A stretch of 64,000 nucleotides of DNA from Limosilactobacillus coleohominis 101-4-CHN (lineage in GTDB: Bacteria > Bacillota > Bacilli > Lactobacillales > Lactobacillaceae), in the NCBI RefSeq assembly GCF_000161935.1, contig NZ_GG698802.1:506594-570593 (forward strand). Direction: 5' to 3'. Of this stretch, positions 7,802 to 17,003 are shown piece after piece (within the stretch, counting starts at the first letter, position 1; each line of letters starts with the position of its first letter). The translations under genes were made by a program, and so were the position numbers. The notes under the pieces were generated by a model that searched no databases, was not told where the DNA came from, and was given only the letters and a program-made list of their open reading frames with translations.

Positions 7802-7978
7802 ATGAAACAATTCACTAAAGGTTTTGCTCTAGGGACTTTAGCAACCCTGGGAGCCGTTGCTACTGGCATTATCACATTCCATAAAACTGTAATCGAACCA
7901 ATCGAAGAAACGGAAGAAAAGTTCGATACTAACCGTCGAGCAGCAAACCGTAAGGGACGTTCTGCTCACCAAATGTAA
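7802..7978 (+). CDS. DUF3042 family small protein, 58 aa
   Basis: The ATG at 7802 is preferred because AAAGGAG lies 8 bases upstream; a codon 33 bases further up has no such site. The product has the layout of DUF3042, a small family of lactobacilli and relatives. It has a Lys-rich start (MKQFTKGFALGTLATLGAVA) leading into one hydrophobic segment, the block HKTVIEPIEETEEK and a basic end (RRAANRKGRSAHQM). It is probably a single-pass membrane or membrane-associated protein of unknown role, transcribed alone and ended by the hairpin at 8001-8034. Confidence 0.85.
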   Translation: MKQFTKGFALGTLATLGAVATGIITFHKTVIEPIEETEEKFDTNRRAANRKGRSAHQM

Positions 7979-8000
7979 TAACCCATCATGATGATAAAAA

Positions 8001-8034
8001 GGACAGCGTTCAGCTATGAGCGCTGTCCTTTTTT
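8001..8034. terminator. Bidirectional terminator
   Basis: GGACAGCG and CGCTGTCC pair around a 12-nt loop, with A5 before and T6 after. It is shared by the convergent DUF3042 and rhodanese-like genes. Confidence 0.85.
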
Positions 8035-8035
8035 A

Positions 8036-8458
8036 TTAATCCGCATACTTAGCCTTCTTAGTCTTTCCAGACCATTTGGCATAACCATCCTTCAGGATAT
8101 AGACCTTATTAAAACCACGCTTACCCAAATATGCTGCGGCTTGCGTACTTAAAGTCATTCCTTCATCATACAAATATACTGGCAAGTCTGGACGAAGTTC
8201 ACCCATTTGTTGACGTAAGAAAGTCAGCGGCATTGATCGTGCTCCCAAAATGTGGCCCCGGTCAAACTGATTTTTTGGACGTACATCCAAGACTTGAGCC
8301 TTGTGCATTCCTTTTTGAAAATCCTCTTCATCAATTACCGTGGCATATTTATTACGACGCCAGCGACCGAATAAATAACTACCTAACCATACCAAGATAA
8401 TCGCAATAAAAATAATGTCCAAAATCAAGGCACTGGTACTAATTGCTCCAATTACCAA
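8036..8458 (-). CDS. Membrane-anchored rhodanese-like protein without catalytic Cys, 140 aa
   Basis: The start is a TTG at 8456-8458 with AGGGA upstream. Residues ~5-32 form a membrane helix and the rest is a rhodanese fold, including LDVRPKNQFDRGHILGARSMPL, typical of the domain. Active rhodaneses carry Cys at the start of the CxxGxxS loop. Here the loop reads DEGMTLS, so Asp replaces Cys and sulfur transfer is not expected. It follows the glucokinase gene in the same direction, as the YqhL-like protein does in related genomes. It may act as a binding module or remain only as a fold. Confidence 0.85.
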   Translation of the reverse strand: MVIGAISTSALILDIIFIAIILVWLGSYLFGRWRRNKYATVIDEEDFQKGMHKAQVLDVRPKNQFDRGHILGARSMPLTFLRQQMGELRPDLPVYLYDEGMTLSTQAAAYLGKRGFNKVYILKDGYAKWSGKTKKAKYAD

Positions 8459-8483
8459 TTCTTTTCCCTACTTTCTCTGCATT

Positions 8484-9467
8484 CTAGTTGGCATTTTCTT
8501 CAAATTGGGTTGCTAATGAAGCAGCGCCAATGACACCAGCATCATTTCCCAATTCTGCTAACTTCAGTTTAGTCGATGTCCGGACAGTTGGGAAGGCAAA
8601 CTTTTCAAAATTCTTTTGAACCCGGTCAAGAAGGAAGTCACCCGCTGCAGAAACACCTCCACCGATAACCATGTATTCTGGGTTGAGGGTGTTACTTATG
8701 TTGGCAGCTGCCAGCCCTAAGTAATAGGTAACTTTGTCAACCACTCGATTAGCTAAGTAATCATGCGCCTTGGCTAAATCGAAGACAATTTTGGAAGTAA
8801 TTTCATCCCCATTGTCAATCATGGCCTTCAGCTTGGAATCACCTTCGTATTCTTCTGCCAAGTCTTGAGCTAAATGGACAACCCCCGTTGCGGATGCATA
8901 TTGTTCCAAACAACCATGATTACCACAAGTACATTGGTAACCATTTGGTTCAACGATAATATGACCAACTTCACCACCAGCACCGTTAACTCCATGAATC
9001 AATTTCCGGTTGGCGATTAATCCACCACCAACTCCAGTGCCCAGTGTAATAAAGGCCACATCGTCACCATCATTACCAGCACCCTTCCAGCGTTCGCCAA
9101 GGCCAGCGCAGTTAGCATCATTATCAAGGGCAAACTTCAAACCTGTCCCCTTCTCAATCTGCTCTTTAACTGGCTGCAGAGTCTTCCAGTTTAAATTATA
9201 AGCCCCAATTACCGTTCCTTTTTCACGGTTAACAGTCCCGGGAGTTCCCATCCCGATACCAATAAATTGATCCCGACTCATCTTATAAAGGTCAATATGG
9301 TGGTTAATTGAGTCAACAATATCAGGAACAATATGGGATCCTTCATCTAAAATATTAGTACGAATTGACCACTTTTGTTGAATTTCCCCCGCAGCGGTTA
9401 AAATTGCAAACTTGATTGTGGTTCCACCAAGATCTACCCCAATGAGCTTTTTATTCTTTGTTTCCAT
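8484..9467 (-). CDS. glcK: ROK family glucokinase
   Basis: The enzyme phosphorylates glucose with ATP to glucose-6-phosphate in the cytoplasm. The ATG at 9465-9467 has AGGAAG upstream and follows the yqgQ stop by 13 bases; a frame extension inside yqgQ is not needed. The 327-aa protein has the phosphate-binding LIGVDLGGTTIKFAIL at residues ~7-22, the central GLGERWKGAGN, GTGVGGG and HIIVEPNGYQ, and the ROK zinc motif CTCGNHGCLEQYAS. The order gluP-yqgQ-glcK is the same as in Bacillus subtilis, which supports glcK over other ROK kinases. Confidence 0.93.
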   Translation of the reverse strand: METKNKKLIGVDLGGTTIKFAILTAAGEIQQKWSIRTNILDEGSHIVPDIVDSINHHIDLYKMSRDQFIGIGMGTPGTVNREKGTVIGAYNLNWKTLQPVKEQIEKGTGLKFALDNDANCAGLGERWKGAGNDGDDVAFITLGTGVGGGLIANRKLIHGVNGAGGEVGHIIVEPNGYQCTCGNHGCLEQYASATGVVHLAQDLAEEYEGDSKLKAMIDNGDEITSKIVFDLAKAHDYLANRVVDKVTYYLGLAAANISNTLNPEYMVIGGGVSAAGDFLLDRVQKNFEKFAFPTVRTSTKLKLAELGNDAGVIGAASLATQFEENAN

Positions 9468-9480
9468 ATAATTTCTTCCT

Positions 9481-9702
9481 TTATTTTGCCATTCTTTGTT
9501 CATTCCGGTGTTCACGCTTTAACACTAATTTTGCTTGTAAAAAGAGATCTCGATCAATTACCCCGGCCTGATAGAGGTTATCAATTTCCAGCGCCATTAG
9601 TTCAATATCCCATAAGCGTTTCCCAACATAAACAAAAACGTCAAAGCGCTTTAGAAGTTGCTGAACGTCATATAACGTTCGCAGGTGTACAATCGGTTTC
9701 AT
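9481..9702 (-). CDS. yqgQ: YqgQ-like protein (DUF910), 73 aa
   Basis: This is a small helical protein of the YqgQ family, for which no biochemical role is established. Family hallmarks are RTLYDVQQLLKRFDVFVYVGKRLWDIELMALE followed by a second helix ending in Lys/Arg. The ATG at 9702 is chosen because it starts 2 bases after the rhomboid stop and has GGAAGG about 11 bases upstream; an in-frame TTG at 9723 would overlap the rhomboid gene. It is translated between gluP and glcK in a tight operon. Confidence 0.88.
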   Translation of the reverse strand: MKPIVHLRTLYDVQQLLKRFDVFVYVGKRLWDIELMALEIDNLYQAGVIDRDLFLQAKLVLKREHRNEQRMAK

Positions 9703-9704
9703 CC

Positions 9705-10367
9705 CTATGACACCGCCTTCCAAAACATTAAGATAATAAATACAATTAATATAGTGCCACTAAGAAAACGCTTTAGCAAGTCTATTTTGCCAATTTTTGT
9801 TGAACCCAACATCCCAGCACTTAAAAGGCCACCTAGAAAGCCGCCCAAGTGCCCTGCTAAATCAACTCCGGGCATTAACAAGTCCGCTCCAAAATTAAAA
9901 ATCACCAGGATGAAAAATTGACGGGCAATTTGGCGAACTAAAAGATTGTCTCGAAAAACAATTCCTAACATAATAAAAGCCCCAAAGAGGCCAAATAACC
10001 CTGTACTAGCTCCGGCACTCACTGAATTAACCGGCTGCATCACCATACTAAACAAATTACCACTAACAACGCTGACTAAGTAAATCACTAGCATTCGCCA
10101 ATGACCAAAGAGTGTTTCCACATACATCCCTAAAAAGTACAAAGTTAGCATATTAATTACTAAATGCTGAATACCAATATGAAGGAAACCAGCAGTTAAC
10201 AATCGCCACCATTGGCCTTGTAAAATCAGCGGAGTATCCTTAGCTCCTGAATGAATTAAAACTGCCAGGTTCGTTGATCCACCTTGGACCATCGTCCATA
10301 TATAACAGCCAACACAAATTGCAATTAGCGTAATTGTAACCGGCATTTGTCGTAAAGAATTTTTCAT
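9705..10367 (-). CDS. gluP: Rhomboid family intramembrane serine protease
   Basis: The 220-aa protein has about six membrane helices. The catalytic serine lies in SAGASTGLFGLFGA, which aligns with the rhomboid GxSG loop, though Thr replaces Gly just after Ser. The second catalytic residue is the His in DLAGHLGGFLGG. The segment WWRLLTAGFLHIGIQHLVINMLTLYFLG is the typical first rhomboid block. It cleaves membrane proteins within their helices; the substrate cannot be told. It is shorter than Bacillus GluP, which carries extra N- and C-terminal domains. Confidence 0.92.
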   Translation of the reverse strand: MKNSLRQMPVTITLIAICVGCYIWTMVQGGSTNLAVLIHSGAKDTPLILQGQWWRLLTAGFLHIGIQHLVINMLTLYFLGMYVETLFGHWRMLVIYLVSVVSGNLFSMVMQPVNSVSAGASTGLFGLFGAFIMLGIVFRDNLLVRQIARQFFILVIFNFGADLLMPGVDLAGHLGGFLGGLLSAGMLGSTKIGKIDLLKRFLSGTILIVFIILMFWKAVS

Positions 10368-10376
10368 GCCATGCCT

Positions 10377-10934
10377 CTATCCTTCATCACCAGCAAGATT
10401 GACCACCCGATCCATTGGAATATCAAACTCTTCTGTGGTCCATTCATCATCATCTGCCAATTGGGTATTCAAAGCTAACGCTAACTTAGGACCGTGATAT
10501 TTAGTTAAATAACGGTCATAGTAACCACCGCCAAATCCTAACCGTTTTCCGGATAGCGTAAAGGCGACTCCCGGAACTATCATGAGGTCAATTTGATCAG
10601 GAGTAACTACCTGGCCATTGACCGGCTCTAATACCCCAAAGTGGCTCTCGGCAAACTGTGTTTCCTCGGTAAGTGTTACAAATTCCATTTGACGATGAGG
10701 AAGCGTACGTGGGACCACAACTTGTTGTCCCTTATGCCGTGCATGAAGAATAATTGGTGCAGTATTGATTTCGAAAGATTGACTTAACGTAATTGAAATC
10801 GTTTGAGCACTTAACCATTCTGGCTGATCGTATAATTTGGAAGCAAGTTGTTTTTCTTCTTCCAAACGAGTATTAAGATCCAATTGTTGCAGTCGAGCAA
10901 TATAGGCCTGACGCATTTCCTTTTTGCTATACAT
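10377..10934 (-). CDS. yqgN: 5-formyltetrahydrofolate cyclo-ligase
   Basis: The enzyme uses ATP to convert 5-formyl-THF into 5,10-methenyl-THF, returning stored folate to one-carbon metabolism. The 185-aa length is normal. The diagnostic nucleotide and folate site GFGGGYYDRYL is near residues 134-144, preceded by LMIVPGVAFTLSGKRL. The N-terminus KKEMRQAYIARLQQL is the usual first helix. A strong GAAGGAGG lies before the ATG. It heads the yqgN-gluP-yqgQ-glcK run. Confidence 0.95.
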   Translation of the reverse strand: MYSKKEMRQAYIARLQQLDLNTRLEEEKQLASKLYDQPEWLSAQTISITLSQSFEINTAPIILHARHKGQQVVVPRTLPHRQMEFVTLTEETQFAESHFGVLEPVNGQVVTPDQIDLMIVPGVAFTLSGKRLGFGGGYYDRYLTKYHGPKLALALNTQLADDDEWTTEEFDIPMDRVVNLAGDEG

Positions 10935-11009
10935 GGTTATCCTCCTTCAAATAGTTAACGGGCACTATTATACCGATGATCAAATTGAATGAAAAGGCCA
11001 ATAGTAGCA

Positions 11010-11043
11010 AAAAACGTCATGGAATGAATTCCATGACGTCTCA
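11010..11043 (-). terminator. Terminator of rpmG
   Basis: A perfect 11-bp stem ACGTCATGGAA/TTCCATGACGT with a 4-nt loop is followed by six T on the minus strand, just after rpmG. Confidence 0.85.
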
Positions 11044-11053
11044 TGCATCTACC

Positions 11054-11203
11054 TTACTTAGTTTCACGATGTAAGGTAACCTTACGTTCCCGTGGGCAGT
11101 ACTTCTTTAATTCGAGCCGATCGGGATTGTTACGACGGTTCTTACTAGTTAAGTAAGTCCGTTCGTGGCATTCAGTGCATTCAAGTGTGATATTTACACG
11201 CAT
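11054..11203 (-). CDS. rpmG: 50S ribosomal protein L33
   Basis: The 49-aa protein begins [19 protein letters not shown] and ends [18 protein letters not shown], which is plainly L33. The first zinc half-site CxxC is present at residues 9 and 12, but the second keeps only one Cys (YCPRER), so a complete four-Cys zinc ribbon is not formed. Many Firmicutes carry zinc-independent L33 copies that are induced when zinc is scarce; this one looks intermediate. It stands alone between yqgN and the PBP gene, with its own terminator. Confidence 0.95.
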   Translation of the reverse strand: MRVNITLECTECHERTYLTSKNRRNNPDRLELKKYCPRERKVTLHRETK

Positions 11204-11344
11204 TGTTTTTGCCTCCAAACTTAATTTTATTTTTAACGAGAATACGTTATTTAATACGTAACCCTAACTCGTACAACTATATCATTAATTCGTAAGTTTG
11301 ACCAGTTTTTTACCAAAGTTTGTTAAGGTTTTTTCCTTGACACT

Positions 11345-13396
11345 TTATTGACTCGTCTTATCGCTTTGAACATCTTTCCAATAAGCTTGGAAAATCTGTT
11401 TAGCCATCGTCAAGTTATTTTCTCCACCTGAAGCGTTAGCAATCGCTAATGCAACTACCACTTGTGGTTTATCTGATGGCGCATAACCAGCAAAACTCAG
11501 TGTTTCAGTACTTTGTTTTTTGTAGAAGGTTTCCGCCGTCCCCGTCTTCGCCGAAATAGATGGCTTAACACTACTTAACGACTTAGCAGTCGTGTAAGAA
11601 TTTGTCCCGTGAGTAACTAAATACAATCCCCGCCGAACCAATTCAAAGTACGACTTCGGTGCTGGAATCACCTGTTGAACCTGAGGTTGTGCAGTATAGG
11701 TAATGTTTCCTAACTCACCATTGGACTTGGTTCCCCGAATTTCCTTGACAATGTATGGTTTCATCCGATAACCACCGTTTGCAATGGTCGACATGTACTG
11801 CGCTAACTGGATAGTAGTGTAACCATCATAGTTTCCATACGACAAGTCTAGTGCAGAACCAATATTTTTCTTTTTCGATGGTCCTTTATAACCAGATACT
11901 TCCCCAGGGAGGTCAATTCCAGTCTTTTGACCTAACCCAAACATGTTGTAGTAGTACCGCATCTTAGTGAAAATACTTGGTTTCAAAGTCAACTGAGCAC
12001 CACTATGGTAGTTCATGCCGCCTTCCTTCATCGCAATTTGCATCATATAGGAGTTGGATGACACTTCTAGTGCTTCCGGCGCGGTTAATGCCATACTTGC
12101 TGATCCTGATTTGTTAAACCAAGAACTCTTCACTGAGGTCCCAGCAACCTTAATTGGCGTATCCGTTAACGTATTATTCTCTGGTGTGATTACCTTTTCC
12201 ATCAATCCACCCATAATTGTGGCTGGCTTAACAACTGATCCCATTGTAATGGGGTGATTGATTGCCCCAATTTGATCATCGGTCATTTTACCGGTTGATG
12301 GATTACGATCAATTCCACCCATCGCATAAATGGCCCCAGTATATGGATTCATAACCACGGCATAAACCCCCGTCGAGTTACCACCTGCCGGGAAGTTACT
12401 CTTGAGAATCTTTTGCACATCATTTTGGAATTTTGCATTAACAGTCAGGACCAGATTATCACCCTTTTTACCTGGATAAGTAACTTTCGTCTTCGTGACA
12501 TTATTGCCACTAGTTGTGACCTGGGTTTGTGACTTCGAACCAGCAAGGGTGGCCTGATATTGCTTCTCAAGGTAGCTTTGCCCGACATTATCATTCCGTG
12601 AATACCCTTGTGACAATAAACTATTAACTTCATCACTTGGTAATCCGGTCGTCGAAACCGTCCCGGCCAAGCTCTTAACGTCTTTACCAGATGGGTAATT
12701 TCGCGACCAAGCAGTTCCAATCTTGACACCAGGCATTTCACTCAAGTGTTCACTAACTTCCGCCAGTTCCTTAGCTGATACATTCTTAGATTTAATATAG
12801 GTAGTTGAAAGTGAGTAGGCACCACTCATGGAGCCATAAATCATCGCCTTATTCTTTTCACTCTTTGTAAGCTTAAAGTAGTGGGGGTGGCGATTTAAGT
12901 AATCAATTGCATCATCATACTGACTAGAACTATCGGTACTCTTCGCTAATTTGATTACGGTTTTTAAATGTTGTTTATCAGCTAAGTAGTAATCTTGCTG
13001 ATTCCGCGTTGTTAAACGACTAGTAGGCACCGTTAAATAGTTACCAAGCCGGTTGGCAATTTTGTACAAGTCATCACTATCAACATTTTGACCCTTGGTA
13101 TATGTGATAGCCTGGGTTGCCTGATTACCAACCATCACTTTACCAGTGGCATCATAGATCATTCCCCGTTGAACATTATTTGTTTGTGTCGTGGTGTCAG
13201 AACGCTTGACCTCTGCCTTGTAAGAAGCTCCGTTCAACACCTGCAAATAGAACAGTCGGATCGCAAGCGCAAGCAGTAGCAAGCCGACAATCCACAACAG
13301 AAAGTTTAACCGAAATGGGATTGCGGACTGGGCTGTCTTATTTCGTGAGCGAGAACGAAATTTAAAAAGTCCTTTAAAGCGATTCAAAAAATTCAC
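11345..13396 (-). CDS. Class B penicillin-binding protein (PBP2b-like transpeptidase)
   Basis: The 683-aa protein starts with GTG at 13394-13396. It has a short Arg/Lys-rich cytoplasmic tail, one membrane helix (~29-50), a dimerisation domain, and a DD-transpeptidase domain from about residue 330. Active-site motifs are S387-V-V-K390, SSN, and K617-T-G. Such enzymes cross-link peptidoglycan during elongation or division. The size and the long insertion region fit the PBP2b/PbpB subgroup of Lactobacillales. It lies upstream of rpmG and divergently from the YfhO gene. Confidence 0.92.
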   Translation of the reverse strand: MNFLNRFKGLFKFRSRSRNKTAQSAIPFRLNFLLWIVGLLLLALAIRLFYLQVLNGASYKAEVKRSDTTTQTNNVQRGMIYDATGKVMVGNQATQAITYTKGQNVDSDDLYKIANRLGNYLTVPTSRLTTRNQQDYYLADKQHLKTVIKLAKSTDSSSQYDDAIDYLNRHPHYFKLTKSEKNKAMIYGSMSGAYSLSTTYIKSKNVSAKELAEVSEHLSEMPGVKIGTAWSRNYPSGKDVKSLAGTVSTTGLPSDEVNSLLSQGYSRNDNVGQSYLEKQYQATLAGSKSQTQVTTSGNNVTKTKVTYPGKKGDNLVLTVNAKFQNDVQKILKSNFPAGGNSTGVYAVVMNPYTGAIYAMGGIDRNPSTGKMTDDQIGAINHPITMGSVVKPATIMGGLMEKVITPENNTLTDTPIKVAGTSVKSSWFNKSGSASMALTAPEALEVSSNSYMMQIAMKEGGMNYHSGAQLTLKPSIFTKMRYYYNMFGLGQKTGIDLPGEVSGYKGPSKKKNIGSALDLSYGNYDGYTTIQLAQYMSTIANGGYRMKPYIVKEIRGTKSNGELGNITYTAQPQVQQVIPAPKSYFELVRRGLYLVTHGTNSYTTAKSLSSVKPSISAKTGTAETFYKKQSTETLSFAGYAPSDKPQVVVALAIANASGGENNLTMAKQIFQAYWKDVQSDKTSQ

Positions 13397-13602
13397 TTGA
13401 CATTCTCCTTCATTAGTTAGAAAACTCTAACTTTTCATTTTAAAGATTATCGATGGTCATTCAAGCTAATAACCAAAATTATTCCATATTAAAGTAACGG
13501 TGTTAATAATACTCCCTTTTTAATCAAAAGTGAGCACTTTAACAGTGATTTAATTAAATTTAAAACCTTCATGATAACCAATGTTGAAAAAAGCATCCTG
13601 TT

Positions 13603-13608
13603 ATATAA
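13603..13608 (+). promoter_or_regulatory. -10 box of the YfhO family gene
   Basis: TATAAT lies 29 bases before the proposed TTG start, with a TTGAAA motif 14 bases upstream (shorter than ideal). Because this promoter falls inside the longest open frame, the upstream ATG at 13581 is unlikely to be the true start. Confidence 0.4.
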
Positions 13609-13637
13609 TACATGCTAGTTTATTTGAGGTGATTTTA

Positions 13638-16250
13638 TTGTTTAAAAAACACAGTCACATGCAATCATCATTGTTAGTTGCATTCTTTATTCCGGTGATC
13701 ATCATGGGAAGCTATTTCGCTTACCGCCAAATGGCCCCCTTCGGTCAAAATTCGATTTTAACTGTTGACCTTGGACAACAGTACGTCGACTTCTTGGCCG
13801 CCTTTCGAAATTTAGTTCTTCACCACCCAACCAGTTTATTTTACTCCTTCTCTAAGGGGCTTGGCGGTGAAATGCTCGGTACCAATGCTTACTATCTATT
13901 TAGCCCCCTCAATCTGCTTCTCTTGTTTTTTCCTGGACAGTCACTTTCATCTGGGATCCTAATCCTTGTACTACTCAAATATGGATTCGCTAGTCTGAGC
14001 TTTTGTTGGTTAATTCAACGTTGGCACCTCCAAACACCACCCCGTAGTTGGGCCTTTGCAACGGCCTATGCCCTCATGGGGTGGATGATTGCCAATCAGT
14101 TAAATATTATTTGGCTAGATGTTCTTTTCTTACTGCCCCTTGTAATTGACGGCCTGCTCCGTTTAATTAACAATCAGAGTCCATGGCGTTATGTTGTTTG
14201 GTTAACTCTTACCATCTTGGATAACTACTATATGGCCTGGATGGTCGCTCTTTTTACTGTCCTCTTTTTTATTTGGCAAACTACTCGTCAATTTAGTAAC
14301 TGGTCCCATTTGGGAAAAGTTACCGGACGCTTCTGCACCTTTTCACTCGTCAGCGGCCTACTTAGTTCTATCGTAACGCTCCCGACCATTTATGCACTAA
14401 CTCAAAGCAAGGGAACTTATACGGAACAAAAAATTAAATGGGCCTTTGAGTATCAGCCACTCAAGATTCTAGCTAAATTAGTACCCGGCTCATTTAACTT
14501 TGGCCAAATGCCCTCTGGACAACCTAATATTTATGTGGGAATGCTATTTATCATTGGAGCCTGTCTCTATTTCATTTACAGTCATGACCATTGGCCGGCC
14601 AAATTAACAGCATTGTTGATCTCTGCCTTGCTAGTTTTCTCCTTCTGTTTTCAACCATTAGACTTAATTTGGCACCTTGGACAATTTCCTGTCTGGTACC
14701 CATCTCGTTTTTCGTTTGTTTTCTGTTTCTGGGTTCTTTACCTAACCGCAATGACTCTAAAACCCGCCCTTAAAATCAACTGGTATGTTGCGGGTGGTTT
14801 ATTGATCCTCATTTGTGCAATTACAACCTATTTGTGGTTAAACAAAACTCATTTTTCATACATCAATTCATCCCAACTAGCAATTGGTCTCAGTTTTGCT
14901 CTAATCAGCATCTGTCTGCTCCTGATCGATTATCACCACGCACCTAAAATGACAAACCTCCTATTTGTCCTATTAGTTATTGTTGATGTCACAAGTAATG
15001 CGGCAATCTCACTCAACCATATCTCGTACGTATCTCAACCCGAGTTTGGCAACTACACAACTGCAATGAACCAAGCTGTTCGTAAAACCAAACAGGGGGA
15101 CCATTCTTGGTACAGAATTGCTAAAAACTTCATGCGCACTAAGGATGATCCATTTCAAAGTGACTATTACGGCGCTGAACACTTTGGTTCCACAATGGAA
15201 CCTGCCGTTTCAACTTTCATGGGAACAATTGGTCAGCCAGCCGGCGATGGTTTCATTACCTACTCTAATGGAACCCAGGTTACCGATTCTTTATTGGGCT
15301 TCAAATACTTTCTAACCGCCCGTCACCATGGTCAAGTTAATGACAATCAAGTTCTGCCCATTACCAGTACTAGAATGGATTGGCATCGTATCCGCGATTA
15401 TCACCATACTAAGTTAGTAAATATTAAGGAAAATGCGAACGCCCTTCCCATTGCTTTTGGTGCTAGCAAAAAAATTCTTAATTTTCATGACGTGACATTA
15501 GACCCACTCAGCTACCAATCACAAATTTATCAATTATTAGCTGGGCAGTCAGTCAATAACCGCCTCTTCAACGTTCAAAACTTTGACCATGTGACCTTCA
15601 AAAACGTTCAAAGTGCCAAACAAATTACTGGCACCACCTTTACGCGCAGAGAACCGTTGCAATCTGCCAGCGTCACCCTCCACTTTACACCGCAGACCAA
15701 TGACTCTTACTACCTGACCCTTGGGCCGAGCGTCAAAAGCGTTGCTTCAATTAAGCTTAATGGGCGATCGCTGGATCAATATCCGACCTATCACAATACC
15801 ATCGTGATTAATGTGGCTCACCAACAAAAGGGCAAACCCATTAGCATTCAATTCAAACTTAAGAAGCAGGCTTTATGGATGCAAAACGTCAGTCTGTACC
15901 GACTTAATGGTCAAGCATTCCATAAATCCCGCAAAACTTTGCAAAGTGCCGGCTTAAAAGTGACCAATTGCCGTGCTAATCAAATTAAGGGAACGGTAAC
16001 CTTGCGAAAACAACATCAATTTTTGATGACCACCATCCCTTATGCAAAGGGCTGGCATGTTAAAGTGGATAATCATGCCGTCACGCCATTTAAGGTCCTT
16101 GGTACTTTCATGGGAATTCCAATGAATGCTGGAACCCATCATGTCATCATGACTTACATTCCACCATTTCTCGTTTCTGGAACGTTGATTAGTCTAATTA
16201 CCCTCGTCATATGCTGCTGGTACCAAAAACGGCGATCTAAACGACAATAA
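13638..16250 (+). CDS. YfhO family membrane protein
   Basis: The 870-aa protein has about 13 membrane helices spread over residues ~10-480, plus one at the C-terminus, with a large extracytoplasmic part between ~490 and 835. The first loop carries the family motif ILTVDLGQQYVDF, a GT-C-type acidic site, and SKGLGGEMLG follows. YfhO proteins are GT-C-fold glycosyltransferases or helpers that glycosylate lipoteichoic acid from a lipid-linked sugar. I chose TTG at 13638 because GAGGTG precedes it by 8 bases and a -10 box overlaps the earlier ATG. Several paralogues are common in lactobacilli, so the substrate is unknown. Confidence 0.88.
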   Translation: MFKKHSHMQSSLLVAFFIPVIIMGSYFAYRQMAPFGQNSILTVDLGQQYVDFLAAFRNLVLHHPTSLFYSFSKGLGGEMLGTNAYYLFSPLNLLLLFFPGQSLSSGILILVLLKYGFASLSFCWLIQRWHLQTPPRSWAFATAYALMGWMIANQLNIIWLDVLFLLPLVIDGLLRLINNQSPWRYVVWLTLTILDNYYMAWMVALFTVLFFIWQTTRQFSNWSHLGKVTGRFCTFSLVSGLLSSIVTLPTIYALTQSKGTYTEQKIKWAFEYQPLKILAKLVPGSFNFGQMPSGQPNIYVGMLFIIGACLYFIYSHDHWPAKLTALLISALLVFSFCFQPLDLIWHLGQFPVWYPSRFSFVFCFWVLYLTAMTLKPALKINWYVAGGLLILICAITTYLWLNKTHFSYINSSQLAIGLSFALISICLLLIDYHHAPKMTNLLFVLLVIVDVTSNAAISLNHISYVSQPEFGNYTTAMNQAVRKTKQGDHSWYRIAKNFMRTKDDPFQSDYYGAEHFGSTMEPAVSTFMGTIGQPAGDGFITYSNGTQVTDSLLGFKYFLTARHHGQVNDNQVLPITSTRMDWHRIRDYHHTKLVNIKENANALPIAFGASKKILNFHDVTLDPLSYQSQIYQLLAGQSVNNRLFNVQNFDHVTFKNVQSAKQITGTTFTRREPLQSASVTLHFTPQTNDSYYLTLGPSVKSVASIKLNGRSLDQYPTYHNTIVINVAHQQKGKPISIQFKLKKQALWMQNVSLYRLNGQAFHKSRKTLQSAGLKVTNCRANQIKGTVTLRKQHQFLMTTIPYAKGWHVKVDNHAVTPFKVLGTFMGIPMNAGTHHVIMTYIPPFLVSGTLISLITLVICCWYQKRRSKRQ

Positions 16251-16282
16251 TCTATATTCCAAGAAAAACTGCATAATACAAT

Positions 16283-16329
16283 AACGGCCGCGCCAGTTCT
16301 GAATCAATTGAACTGACACGGCCATTTTT
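16283..16329. terminator. Bidirectional terminator
   Basis: A stem built from CGGCC/GGCCG and CAGTTC/GAACTG with a small internal loop is followed by ATTTTT on the plus strand. It separates the YfhO gene from the convergent DUF421 gene. Confidence 0.7.
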
Positions 16330-16350
16330 AAATCCGCTAATTGATTTAAC

Positions 16351-16992
16351 TCAACGTTTGGGATACCCGACCAACCGCAATTCACCATGCAAATATTCGC
16401 CAAGGTAAATATCATCTAATCCATGATAACCAGCAGCCGTGATCTGTTGTTCTACCCACTGAGCATCACGATGAATTAATTCTAAAATATCTGTATTCAA
16501 CTGGCCATCACTGATTAATGGAAATTTCACATCATGCTCGTTATTTTCAATTACCACTAACTGGCCATTTTGCTCCAAAATACCACTTTTGACGCGGGCC
16601 ACTTCATAGATGCCTTGACTCCGCAAACGAAACATCAGATCATTCGCACTCATTCCTGAACGAATGCAATTGTCGACTAACACGTGACCATTTTTAATCA
16701 GTAACTGTGGCTGCCCATCAATCGCAATCCGGACCCATCGATTATGTTCCTTGACGTACCGGAGAATTAAAACAATCACCGTCCAAATAAGGAGGACTAG
16801 AATAAATTCAACAATGCTAATGTCATTATCGTAAATAATGCCCCCAATAATAGCCCCTAAAATATAATTTTGTACTTGGTCGAGGGCCGAGGTGGGTGCT
16901 AAGTTTCCCTTACCAAGCAAATTGATTTGTAAAATCAGGCAGAGCATTCCTAAAGCAAATTTAAGAGTAATTAACAAATAAGTATTATCCAT
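16351..16992 (-). CDS. DUF421 (YetF family) membrane protein, 213 aa
   Basis: Three membrane helices occupy the N-terminal ~85 residues, followed by a cytoplasmic DUF421 domain. Hallmarks are the block GQPQLLIKNGHVLVDNCIRSGMSANDLMFRLRSQG and a later IENNEHDVKFPL. The role of the family is not settled; Bacillus members are linked to the spore or membrane. It follows the DUF3290 gene by 11 bases. The DUF3290-DUF421 pair is a standing arrangement in lactobacilli, so the two probably form a complex. Confidence 0.9.
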   Translation of the reverse strand: MDNTYLLITLKFALGMLCLILQINLLGKGNLAPTSALDQVQNYILGAIIGGIIYDNDISIVEFILVLLIWTVIVLILRYVKEHNRWVRIAIDGQPQLLIKNGHVLVDNCIRSGMSANDLMFRLRSQGIYEVARVKSGILEQNGQLVVIENNEHDVKFPLISDGQLNTDILELIHRDAQWVEQQITAAGYHGLDDIYLGEYLHGELRLVGYPKR

Positions 16993-17003
16993 CTTGCACC
17001 TCC

